This document shows positions 18,058-24,656 of a DNA stretch of 47,813 nucleotides, piece by piece (within the stretch, counting starts at the first letter, position 1; every line of letters starts with the position of its first letter). The DNA is from an uncultured Bacteroidales bacterium. GTDB lineage: Bacteria > Bacteroidota > Bacteroidia > Bacteroidales > UBA932. The position numbers were made by a program, and so were the translations under genes. The stretch spans positions 1-47,813 of the forward strand of contig CANRID010000016.1 in assembly GCA_947630665.1 (NCBI GenBank), read 5' to 3'. The notes below the pieces were generated by a model, which saw only the letters and a program-made list of their open reading frames with translations, ran no database searches and was not told the origin of the DNA.

Positions 18058-19188
18058 TCAGAGCAACAAACTGTCCACATTGTCATTAGTCAACTCATCT
18101 TCAATTTCCTCTATGGTAGGAAGTGCCGACGCTACATCGTTGAACAGTTTTTCAGTTTCATATTGGGCTATCCCCATCGGTTGGGTTATTCCCCTCAGCG
18201 CAAACTCAGCCTTTTTATTGCTTTTGTTGCGACAAAGCAAGAGACCGATCGTTGGCTTATCTTCCGGTGCTTTCACATACTCGTCGACGGCTGAGATATA
18301 GAAATTCAGTTTGCTGACAAACTCAGGGATAAACTCGACAGCCTTTAGCTCAACTACCACATAACAATGCAGTTTCAGGTGATACATCAGAATATCAATA
18401 TAATAATCATCACCATCAACCACAACATTATATTGCCTGCCGATGTAGGCGAATCCATGTCCTAATTCAAGCAGAAATTCTGTCATACGCTCGGCAAGAC
18501 GATTCTCGATGTCACGCTCATGCTGCAAGGCCATAGTGCCTATGAAACTGAAATTATATGGGTCTTTGAAAGCGTACTGAGCAAGATCTGATTGATAGTC
18601 GGGTAAGGTTCGTGAAAAATTAGTGATGGCACTGCCTACCGCATTCATATAACCGCTGTCAATTTTAGACACCATAACATCCCGGTTCCACCCGTTGCGT
18701 GTCGTTTCAAGGATGTAGAAAGCACGTTCCGCATCGCTCTTGATTTTTGGGAGCATGGAGATATGATGATACCAGCTTATGGTTGTCAGGGGAATATCCA
18801 CATAATCCTTTCCGGCTGCCAATTCTGCAAGTGCCGCTTGCGAAATTGGCAGGTCCTTAAATTCTGCAAGTGGTACTTGCAGAATTGGAAAGTTGGGATA
18901 ATTCTCAGCGAACCGTCTCATATAGTGCAGGTTTCTCACTGAGTAACCCTTATCTTCAGGAAACTTACGTGTTAAATCCACGGATAACTGCTCGATTACT
19001 TGCGCTCCCCATCCAAGTTCTTTTTTCTTACGGATAATGTCACTGCCGATGCTCCAATACAAAGAAAGCATGTCGGTATTCACATGAATAGTCGCATTGA
19101 GTTTGGCTTTCTCAATGAGATTTTCAATTCTATTGCGCCATTCAGCGTAACCATCCGGAAGGTTAATTACGTCTATTTCAGCTTTCAT
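18058..19188 (-). CDS. DUF1016 / YhcG-like PD-(D/E)XK nuclease
   Basis: 376 aa. The N-terminal helical DUF1016_N region (about residues 15-180: SLYWSIGSDI, SVRNLHYMRRFAE, TISWYHHISML) is followed by a C-terminal nuclease-fold domain. That domain has D265 in YYIDILMY and E280/K282 in VVELKA, so the active site looks intact. A 13-residue repeat (about 97-123) sits between conserved blocks. Family members occur in genomic islands and with restriction-modification or phage-defence genes, but the cellular role is not settled. The gene stands alone between two 114-bp direct repeats. A TAnnTTTG box ends only 4 nt before its ATG. Confidence 0.87.
   Translation of the reverse strand: MKAEIDVINLPDGYAEWRNRIENLIEKAKLNATIHVNTDMLSLYWSIGSDIIRKKKELGWGAQVIEQLSVDLTRKFPEDKGYSVRNLHYMRRFAENYPNFPILQVPLAEFKDLPISQAALAELAAGKDYVDIPLTTISWYHHISMLPKIKSDAERAFYILETTRNGWNRDVMVSKIDSGYMNAVGSAITNFSRTLPDYQSDLAQYAFKDPYNFSFIGTMALQHERDIENRLAERMTEFLLELGHGFAYIGRQYNVVVDGDDYYIDILMYHLKLHCYVVVELKAVEFIPEFVSKLNFYISAVDEYVKAPEDKPTIGLLLCRNKSNKKAEFALRGITQPMGIAQYETEKLFNDVASALPTIEEIEDELTNDNVDSLLL
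18821..18898. repeat. 39-bp tandem repeat with palindromes inside the DUF1016 gene
   Basis: Two 39-bp units (18821-18859 and 18860-18898), both starting AATTCTGCAAGTG. The second contains a perfect 11-bp palindrome, ATTCTGCAAGT and ACTTGCAGAAT, around GGT at 18861-18885. The first has a decayed version of the same hairpin. Each unit encodes 13 residues and keeps the frame. Confidence 0.8.
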
Positions 19189-19192
19189 AATA

Positions 19193-19200
19193 CAAAACTA
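19193..19200 (-). promoter_or_regulatory. -7 box abutting the DUF1016 start
   Basis: Minus-strand TAGTTTTG matches TAnnTTTG and ends 4 nt before the ATG at 19188, which would give an mRNA with almost no leader. No clear -33 box is seen. The rest of the 310-bp gap to pth holds non-coding sequence and repeat copy R2. Confidence 0.4.
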
Positions 19201-19354
19201 ATAAAAAATTCGTCAATAACGTCCTGAACCCCGACATCACTACCGGGGTTGCTTGTCATTGTCGTATGGTGAATTACCTGATTACAATACAGACAGCTTG
19301 AAGTTGTAGTATGCGGCCTTTTTCGGTTATCCGGTCCATCGTGCGTTCCGATGT

Positions 19355-19468
19355 AAAGCTGTGGTTGCCCCGATGGGAGGTATGGGGCGGATATGGAGAA
19401 AATGTACAAAAAGAAAATACGCCATACGGTTGAATTATAACGCAGCGATATGGCGCAGAGGCAAAAGA
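19355..19468. repeat. 114-bp direct repeat, copy R2
   Basis: Second copy of the repeat at 17876-17989, offset by 1,479 bp. It sits 30 bp after the pth stop codon (minus strand). Its hairpin has one end-pair mismatch relative to R1 (A at 19448), otherwise the same stem and T-rich tail. Confidence 0.9.
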
Positions 19469-19498
19469 CTATACGATTGTCTTTATGGGATTATTTTT

Positions 19499-20071
19499 CT
19501 AAGGATTCTGCCTCTTATTGAACTGGTTCATGGCGCAATCCGCCCCGACCGTAACGAATGCCTTGATAATCTCGACAGCCCTGTCGGTAATGAAAGGAAG
19601 TTCTTTTTCTTCTTCTCCGTTCCATCTGCCCAGCACGTAATCCACCTGGCCGCCTTTGTTGAAATTATCGCCGATTCCTATTCTCAAACGGGCGTAGGCC
19701 GTATTTCCTAAACACTCGTTAATGCTTTTAAGTCCGTTGTGGCCCCCGTCGCTTCCCTGTTTGCGCAAGCGCATGCTTCCGAAAGGAAGAGCCAGATCGT
19801 CCACCACGACCAGTAAATTCTCTTCTTTTATCTTTCCGGCTCCGAGCCAATAATTGACCGCCTTTCCGCTTAGATTCATATACGTGGACGGCTTGAGCAG
19901 AACAAGCTTATGTCCCCGTAAGGATATCTCCGCGGTAGAACCGTAACGCCCGGAAATAAAAGAGGTGCCGGACTCTTTGGCAAAAGAATCCAGCACCGTA
20001 AAACCTATATTATGCCGGGTATTTGCGTATTCAGCGCCTATATTTCCCAATCCTGCGATTAAATAAGCCAT
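19499..20071 (-). CDS. pth: Peptidyl-tRNA hydrolase
   Basis: Frees tRNA from prematurely released peptidyl-tRNA. The 190-aa protein starts MAYLIAGLGNIG and has the catalytic His H20 in NTRHNIGF, N10 in GLGN, the STYMNLSG segment and the VVVDDLALPFG Asp. The ATG at 20071 is preferred; an upstream TTG at 20083 would add only four residues. The stop of rplY (20089) is 17 bp upstream, so rplY-pth is an operon, as in many bacteria. Confidence 0.96.
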   Translation of the reverse strand: MAYLIAGLGNIGAEYANTRHNIGFTVLDSFAKESGTSFISGRYGSTAEISLRGHKLVLLKPSTYMNLSGKAVNYWLGAGKIKEENLLVVVDDLALPFGSMRLRKQGSDGGHNGLKSINECLGNTAYARLRIGIGDNFNKGGQVDYVLGRWNGEEEKELPFITDRAVEIIKAFVTVGADCAMNQFNKRQNP

Positions 20072-20088
20072 ACCCGTGTTCAATACTG

Positions 20089-20664
20089 TTATTTGGCGGC
20101 AGCGGCGGCGCCTAAGGCAGCGCGGGTCATCTTGACGGCGCAGATAATCGTGCTCTTAGGGGAGACGATCTGAATCCCTTCGTATGAAAGGTCTCCCGCT
20201 ACGATCGTTTTGCCTAACTGGAGATTGGTAATATCCACTTTAAGTTCGTCCGGCAAGAGATCTATCGGAGCGGAAATTTTCAGTTTGCGTGCGGATACAA
20301 GCAATTTACCGCCCTGTTTTACTCCTTCCGAATTTCCCTCGATCACTACCGGCACGTCGATTACTACCGGCTTTTCGGAAGAAATAGCCAAAAAATCTAC
20401 ATGCAGCGCCTCATCGGTCACCGGATGATATTGTATCTGATGAAAAATGCACAGATGCGCCTGTCCGTCCACTTCCAGATTGATAAGATACGATTTGGGA
20501 GTGTGGGTGATTTTCTTCAAGTCTTTAGCGTCCACAGAGAAAGCGATATTTTCCACATTGTGTCCGTAAAATACGCAGGGAACTTCCCCTGCTCTGCGCA
20601 ATTGTTTCACATCGGCCTTTTTGCCGATTTTTCTGGATTTGCCTTTAAGAGTAATTGTTTCCAT
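20089..20664 (-). CDS. rplY: 50S ribosomal protein L25 / general stress protein Ctc
   Basis: Binds 5S rRNA in the large subunit. The 191-aa protein is the two-domain (TL5/CTC) form: an N-terminal 5S-binding beta-barrel (about 1-90, VPCVFYGHNVENIAF) and a C-terminal beta domain (about 95-180, with VPVVIEGNSEGVKQGG). A short Ala-rich tail ends it. The ATG at 20664 fits the start (METITLKGKSRKIGKK). It is first in the rplY-pth operon, with a consensus promoter and a structured leader. Confidence 0.95.
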   Translation of the reverse strand: METITLKGKSRKIGKKADVKQLRRAGEVPCVFYGHNVENIAFSVDAKDLKKITHTPKSYLINLEVDGQAHLCIFHQIQYHPVTDEALHVDFLAISSEKPVVIDVPVVIEGNSEGVKQGGKLLVSARKLKISAPIDLLPDELKVDITNLQLGKTIVAGDLSYEGIQIVSPKSTIICAVKMTRAALGAAAAAK

Positions 20665-20692
20665 TATAAATCATTAAAAAATGTGTTACTCA

Positions 20693-20749
20693 GTCCGGAG
20701 TTTCCGGACCCCATTGCACCAAAAAAGATGCTTTTTTTGCAGGGTGCAA
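20693..20749 (-). promoter_or_regulatory. Structured leader hairpins of rplY
   Basis: Two hairpins lie between the rplY promoter and start. One is a perfect 7-bp stem (TCCGGAC with GTCCGGA, 3-nt loop) at 20693-20709. The other is a larger one at 20714-20749 (TTGCACC with GGTGCAA, inner A-run/T-run pairing) that overlaps the predicted transcription start. Confidence 0.45.
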
Positions 20750-20777
20750 AAATAAGTATTTTTATCGGGACATCAAA
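20747..20777 (-). promoter_or_regulatory. Consensus promoter of rplY-pth
   Basis: Minus strand TTTG (20777 to 20774), 19 bp, TATTTTTG (20754 to 20747): exact match to the Bacteroidetes pattern at both elements. Predicted leader is about 75 nt. Confidence 0.75.
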
Positions 20778-20823
20778 AATTTATATTTTCCCGCCCCGAA
20801 TTTGCGAATGTGCGAAAAAATAT

Positions 20824-20854
20824 TTTGCCGTTCAGAAAATTAATTTTAATTTTG
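20824..20854 (+). promoter_or_regulatory. Consensus promoter of the rubrerythrin gene
   Basis: TTTG (20824-20827), 19 bp, TAATTTTG (20847-20854): exact match at both elements. Predicted start near 20861, leader about 40 nt. It is divergent from the rplY promoter. Confidence 0.75.
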
Positions 20855-20901
20855 TATCAATTAATAATAATTATAAAATAACTCTATTTTAGAATACTAT
20901 T

Positions 20902-21459
20902 ATGAAAAAGAAATTTATCTGCACCATTTGCGGTTATGTTCATGAAGGGGACGAAGCCCCGGAAAAATGCCCTGTATGTAAAGCCGGCAAAGACAAGTTC
21001 AAAGAAGTGACGGAAAGCGAAGGCGGCCTTTCCTGGGCCGACGAACACCGCATCGGCGTAGCCAAAGGATGCGACCCGGAAATCTGGAACGGATTGCAGG
21101 CTCATTTTACGGGAGAATGCACCGAAGTAGGCATGTATCTGGCTATGAGCCGTCAGGCAGATCGTGAAGGTTATCCCGAAATTGCAGAGGCATATAAAAG
21201 AATCGCTATCGAAGAGGCGGAACATGCGGCCAAATTCGCGGAACTGATCGGAGAAGTGGTATGGGACACCAAGACCAACCTGAAAAAAAGGATGGAAGCG
21301 GAAGCAGGCGCCTGTCAGGATAAAAAAAGGATTGCTACAAAAGCAAAACAGCTGAACTTAGACGCTATCCACGATACCGTTCATGAGATGTGCAAGGACG
21401 AAGCACGCCACGGACAAGTATTCGAAGGCTTATACAAGAGATTTTTCGGGAACAAATAA
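20902..21459 (+). CDS. Reverse rubrerythrin (peroxide-reducing)
   Basis: 185 aa. Unlike classical rubrerythrin, the rubredoxin-type iron site is at the N-terminus (C7, C10, C23, C26) and the diiron four-helix domain follows ([32 protein letters not shown] supply the ExxH and ExxRH ligands). Reverse rubrerythrins reduce H2O2 (and O2) using electrons from rubredoxin-type donors or NADH and protect anaerobes in the cytoplasm. Single-gene unit with a strong promoter upstream and a bidirectional terminator downstream. Confidence 0.92.
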   Translation: MKKKFICTICGYVHEGDEAPEKCPVCKAGKDKFKEVTESEGGLSWADEHRIGVAKGCDPEIWNGLQAHFTGECTEVGMYLAMSRQADREGYPEIAEAYKRIAIEEAEHAAKFAELIGEVVWDTKTNLKKRMEAEAGACQDKKRIATKAKQLNLDAIHDTVHEMCKDEARHGQVFEGLYKRFFGNK

Positions 21460-21486
21460 ACCGGGAGATTCAGTTGCAAATATTTT

Positions 21487-21531
21487 AAGAGAGTGCCCCA
21501 AAAGCCGGATCGACTTTCAGGGCACTCTCTT
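21487..21531. terminator. Bidirectional terminator
   Basis: Perfect 12-bp stem AAGAGAGTGCCC with its complement, and an inner AAAG/CTTT pairing in the loop. It lies between the convergent rubrerythrin and C11 peptidase genes (27 and 5 bp from their stops). Confidence 0.8.
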
Positions 21532-21536
21532 GACTT

Positions 21537-22847
21537 TTATTCTGCCGGTTCATTTCCGGAATTTCCTTCTGCCGAATCTACAATCATCCTCGTTGCTTTA
21601 TTCCATTCGTATTGCCGGTAATAATTATCCAATACTTCATTTGTCGGATTGGGTACATAAATACTCATTCCCGAGAATCTTTCTATCGGGAGATTCAGAA
21701 AATAGGGTGTCGCCGCCTTATATATGACAGCTTTCTGGAGTGCGGAGGAAAATTCGGCGGCATCCTGGGAATCGGCCAACTGTCCGATAAAATCTTCTAA
21801 ATCGTAAAACCAGGGCAGATTGATCCGAAGATATCTCTGGATGGCGTTCGTATTCAGCAAGGCGATCTTTTCCCGGTATTTATCGAATATCTTCCCGGCA
21901 ACGGCCGCCACATTTTCCAGCTCGGAGGTTTTTATCAGGCTGATAGTAGCGGAGCGGGAATCCCCTCCCTGATTATTGTAATAATTGTAATATAAATCCC
22001 CTACCTCCCGTACATCCGCAGGCGTACGGAAAAGAGGCTCCATGATCCTCGAATAGGGAAATCCTTTAACCAGGACCTCCGCAGGCGAAAACAAAATATA
22101 ATCCGTGCTGTCTTTCAATTGATAGGCGACTTCGATTCCTCCCATCAGGCATGCATCGAAAATTATATAGGAAAACCTGTAAGGAAGAGCCTTTACCATC
22201 TCCATAATATCCATTTCCTTTCCATCTTCGGCTCCGAAACTCCGGGTTACAGCCCCCCTGCGGAGGCTCATTTTTATCAGATCCGCATACGGATCGTCTA
22301 TATATCGCATCCCGACAAAATCACTTTCCTTTCCCGGCGCCCCGGACATTCCGGCCGATAAGGGACCGGACTTGCGGGCCAGAGAGACGGAAGAAGTTAT
22401 TTCGCCCGTACTGTAATATCCCGGAGGAAGCCATCCGTTTGCGTGGGACCAGAGGATCAGCCCGTATTCCTGCGCGGGGCATAAGGTAGCGGCCACTTTC
22501 AGGGCGCTGCTTAAAGAGGAAGGGAGGGCGGAATTATAGTCGGGGAAACGATACAAGGTATCCACTACGGTCGCGCCTGTTTCATCCCTGTAAAGGCGCA
22601 ACAGTTTGGGACTACTGTTGGGAATATGATAATATACTACGAGGTTGTCGGAAGAGGGCAGAAAGCCCTGCTTGAGTTCTTCCAGATTATTGATCGCATT
22701 GGAGGACAGATCATTGTCGGCCGCCATATATACGATTACGGTTTTATCCTTGACCGGATACTCCGGCGGAGTTGTCATTTCGGCCGGAGTACAGGCCGAA
22801 ATCCACAGAACAGTCAAGAGTGAATATGCCCAATGTGCCGATTTCAT
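21537..22847 (-). CDS. Clostripain-type (C11) cysteine peptidase lipoprotein
   Basis: 436 aa from the ATG at 22847. The signal ends in lipobox WISAC (C19), so it is probably a lipoprotein. The catalytic dyad is visible as His in LILWSHANGW and Cys in FDACLMGG, typical of clan CD family C11; YMAADNDLSSNAINNLEEL near residues 40-60 is also a C11 hallmark. The family cleaves after basic residues; the target is unknown. An upstream in-frame extension of 19 residues lacks signal character. The start lies 7 bp after the DUF486 stop, so the two genes form one unit. Confidence 0.9.
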   Translation of the reverse strand: MKSAHWAYSLLTVLWISACTPAEMTTPPEYPVKDKTVIVYMAADNDLSSNAINNLEELKQGFLPSSDNLVVYYHIPNSSPKLLRLYRDETGATVVDTLYRFPDYNSALPSSLSSALKVAATLCPAQEYGLILWSHANGWLPPGYYSTGEITSSVSLARKSGPLSAGMSGAPGKESDFVGMRYIDDPYADLIKMSLRRGAVTRSFGAEDGKEMDIMEMVKALPYRFSYIIFDACLMGGIEVAYQLKDSTDYILFSPAEVLVKGFPYSRIMEPLFRTPADVREVGDLYYNYYNNQGGDSRSATISLIKTSELENVAAVAGKIFDKYREKIALLNTNAIQRYLRINLPWFYDLEDFIGQLADSQDAAEFSSALQKAVIYKAATPYFLNLPIERFSGMSIYVPNPTNEVLDNYYRQYEWNKATRMIVDSAEGNSGNEPAE

Positions 22848-22854
22848 TTTCTCT

Positions 22855-23226
22855 CTAATTTTTAAATATAAAATACACGGCCAATACCAGAAACACGAAA
22901 GCAATCAGGTGGTTCATCCGAAAACTTTCGCTTCTGAAAAATACGGCCGAAAATACTACGAAGATAAGCAAGGTAACCACTTCCTGAATCACTTTCAACT
23001 GCACTAAGGAGAAAGGCCCTCCGAAATTTTTGAACCCTATCCTGTTGGCGGGCACCTGAAAACAATACTCGAAAAAAGCGATCAGCCAACTGAGGACAAT
23101 GATTCCTAAAAGCCCCCATTTGGGCAATAGCTTGTCGGTGTGAAATTTCAGATGGCCGTACCAGGCCAGCGTCATAAAACTGTTGGATATTACCAGCAAC
23201 AATATGGTCAAAATCCCTTTTCCCAT
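22855..23226 (-). CDS. DUF486 / DMT-family small membrane protein
   Basis: 123 aa with four predicted transmembrane helices. The sequence WYGHLKF, WLIAFFEYCFQVPANRIG and ending VYFIFKN are typical of DUF486, a short member of the drug/metabolite transporter superfamily that probably works as a dimer. Its substrate is unknown. It is the upstream gene of a two-gene unit with the C11 peptidase. No clear promoter box was identified in the 220-bp gap shared with the divergent YtxH gene. Confidence 0.9.
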   Translation of the reverse strand: MGKGILTILLLVISNSFMTLAWYGHLKFHTDKLLPKWGLLGIIVLSWLIAFFEYCFQVPANRIGFKNFGGPFSLVQLKVIQEVVTLLIFVVFSAVFFRSESFRMNHLIAFVFLVLAVYFIFKN

Positions 23227-23396
23227 TTTATCGTTATCAATATCAGACGGATGCGTATCCTGAAAATGTTCTTTATACGGGACCGGCTTTTTATATGAAA
23301 AATTTTTCGGCTTTTATAAAACCAATCCTCTATCTTCTTTGTTATCAAATTAATCAATTGGTAACTATCAGGAAGCAAAAATAGGAAAAAAAAGCA

Positions 23397-23404
23397 TATA
23401 TTTG
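23397..23404 (+). promoter_or_regulatory. -7 box of the YtxH operon
   Basis: TATATTTG matches TAnnTTTG and lies 42 nt before the YtxH start codon. No TTTG at the expected -33 position. Confidence 0.5.
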
Positions 23405-23446
23405 CTTTCGACACCAAAAACAATTTTTAACTAAAAATTAAATAAG

Positions 23447-23839
23447 ATGAAAGGAAACGCATTACTCGCATTCATTGGTGGAGCATTGGCCGGAGCAACC
23501 GTAGCATTGCTTTGTGCTCCCGACAAAGGTGTTAATACCCGCAACAAAATCATGTCCAAAGCCCGGGATCTGAAAGAAGGTATCAAAAATACGGCGGAAC
23601 ACATTAAGGACAAGGCGGAAGATTTGAAAGAAGATATCCGTTACAAGACGGACGAAGCGAAAAATAATCTCAAAAACAAAGCAGAAGAGGGATACGATAA
23701 TCTGCGCGACAAAGTGCACAACACAGCGGAACACGTAGCAGCCAACACCAGCGGAAGCAGCGCCGGGACAAGCAGCTACGGAAGCAATACCGGATCCACG
23801 AAAACGGGAACCTCCACAGGTTCGGGCACCGTCAAATAA
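23447..23839 (+). CDS. YtxH-domain protein
   Basis: 130 aa. An N-terminal hydrophobic helix with small residues (LLAFIGGALAGATVALLCAP) is the YtxH signature. It is followed by a long amphipathic Lys/Asp/Glu helix (about 28-100) with 11-residue-like periodicity resembling LEA or apolipoprotein helices, then a Ser/Gly/Thr-rich tail. YtxH proteins are tied to general stress responses in Gram-positives; in Bacteroidetes the role is unknown. First gene of a three-gene unit; the holin-like gene follows after 41 bp. Confidence 0.88.
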   Translation: MKGNALLAFIGGALAGATVALLCAPDKGVNTRNKIMSKARDLKEGIKNTAEHIKDKAEDLKEDIRYKTDEAKNNLKNKAEEGYDNLRDKVHNTAEHVAANTSGSSAGTSSYGSNTGSTKTGTSTGSGTVK

Positions 23840-23880
23840 ACCGGGATTTTCCCGTCCGTCAACTTCCATAAAACGATAAT

Positions 23881-24246
23881 ATGAAAGAACCCATATTAAA
23901 GGACTCTGTCAAAGAGCTCAAAGACTCTGCAAAAGAGTATGTCAATTTAAAAATAGATGAATACAAATTAAGAGGGGTAGAGTCGCTTTCTACCCTTCTT
24001 AATAAACTCATTTTTATCCTTACGGCAACGATCCTGGCAAGCATAGTCATCCAGTTTCTCGCGCTGGCCTTAGGGTGGTGGATCGGATCGATGATAGGTT
24101 CCATAGCGATCGGCATGCTGATAGATGCCGTAATATTCGCAATAGTCTTCATACTTCTGTATCTGCGCAGGGATACCCTGTTCATAAATCCGATGGTAAA
24201 ATTGTTTATAAACGTTTTTTTCAGTAACGATGACAAGCACAGATAG
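23881..24246 (+). CDS. Phage-holin-family (holin-X-like) membrane protein
   Basis: 121 aa. An amphipathic N-terminal helix (about 1-38) precedes two long transmembrane segments (about 41-65 and 70-98), the second ending LLYLRR, and an IDxxKLRG motif typical of the superfamily III holin-like proteins of Bacteroidetes. Despite the family name nothing phage-like surrounds it; it is more likely an envelope-stress membrane protein. The next gene starts inside it (17-bp overlap), which suggests translational coupling. Confidence 0.82.
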   Translation: MKEPILKDSVKELKDSAKEYVNLKIDEYKLRGVESLSTLLNKLIFILTATILASIVIQFLALALGWWIGSMIGSIAIGMLIDAVIFAIVFILLYLRRDTLFINPMVKLFINVFFSNDDKHR

Positions 24247-24619
24247 AAATCATAAGAGCGATATAGATTACGGTTCCATTTCCACCATGCAGGAGTTGCG
24301 CGAAGCAAAGCTCAGACTCAGAGGCAAATTGATTATTAAAAAAATGGAAATGTCCATGGAGTACGACCGGGTGAAGGAAGCGGTCAATCCTATGACATAT
24401 ATCCGCCGTTTTCTGTCCGGTTTCAACAATTTAGACGTAATTTACTCCTCATTCCGCCAGGGATACGACTGGATTTCCTCTTTTATAGGGAAAAACCGGA
24501 ACAAGAATGAAGTGAGAGAATCCGGAGAAAACCATCCGGAATCTTATCGGGATGACGGGCAGGAATGCGACCGCGAAGGCGGAGATATCCGACCGGATAC
24601 CGACCGGGAAAACCAGTAA
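24230..24619 (+). CDS. Small hydrophilic protein of the YtxH/holin operon
   Basis: 129 aa, no domain I can name. The N-terminal half is helical and basic (TMQELREAKLRLRGKLIIKKMEM), with a conserved-looking DRVKEAVNPMTYIRRFLSGF segment. The C-terminal third is acidic and probably disordered. There is no signal or membrane segment. Overlap with the upstream gene by 17 bp makes it very likely real. It probably binds or regulates the membrane partner, which is inference. Confidence 0.8.
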   Translation: MTSTDRNHKSDIDYGSISTMQELREAKLRLRGKLIIKKMEMSMEYDRVKEAVNPMTYIRRFLSGFNNLDVIYSSFRQGYDWISSFIGKNRNKNEVRESGENHPESYRDDGQECDREGGDIRPDTDRENQ

Positions 24620-24656
24620 AAACGACCGTTATCAACTCATAAACCTGATTGGAACT

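Noticed and set aside
18058-19188. DUF1016 gene as a transposase explaining the direct repeats
   Set aside because: Repeats are direct, not terminal inverted, and the protein lacks DDE, HUH or recombinase motifs.
19361-19711. Open frame across repeat R2 into pth
   Set aside because: Antisense to the pth end and made from repeat sequence; no start signal or domain. The equivalent frame at R1 is different.
23881-24246. Holin as evidence of a prophage
   Set aside because: No phage structural, lysis or integrase genes nearby; the family is widely chromosomal in Bacteroidetes.
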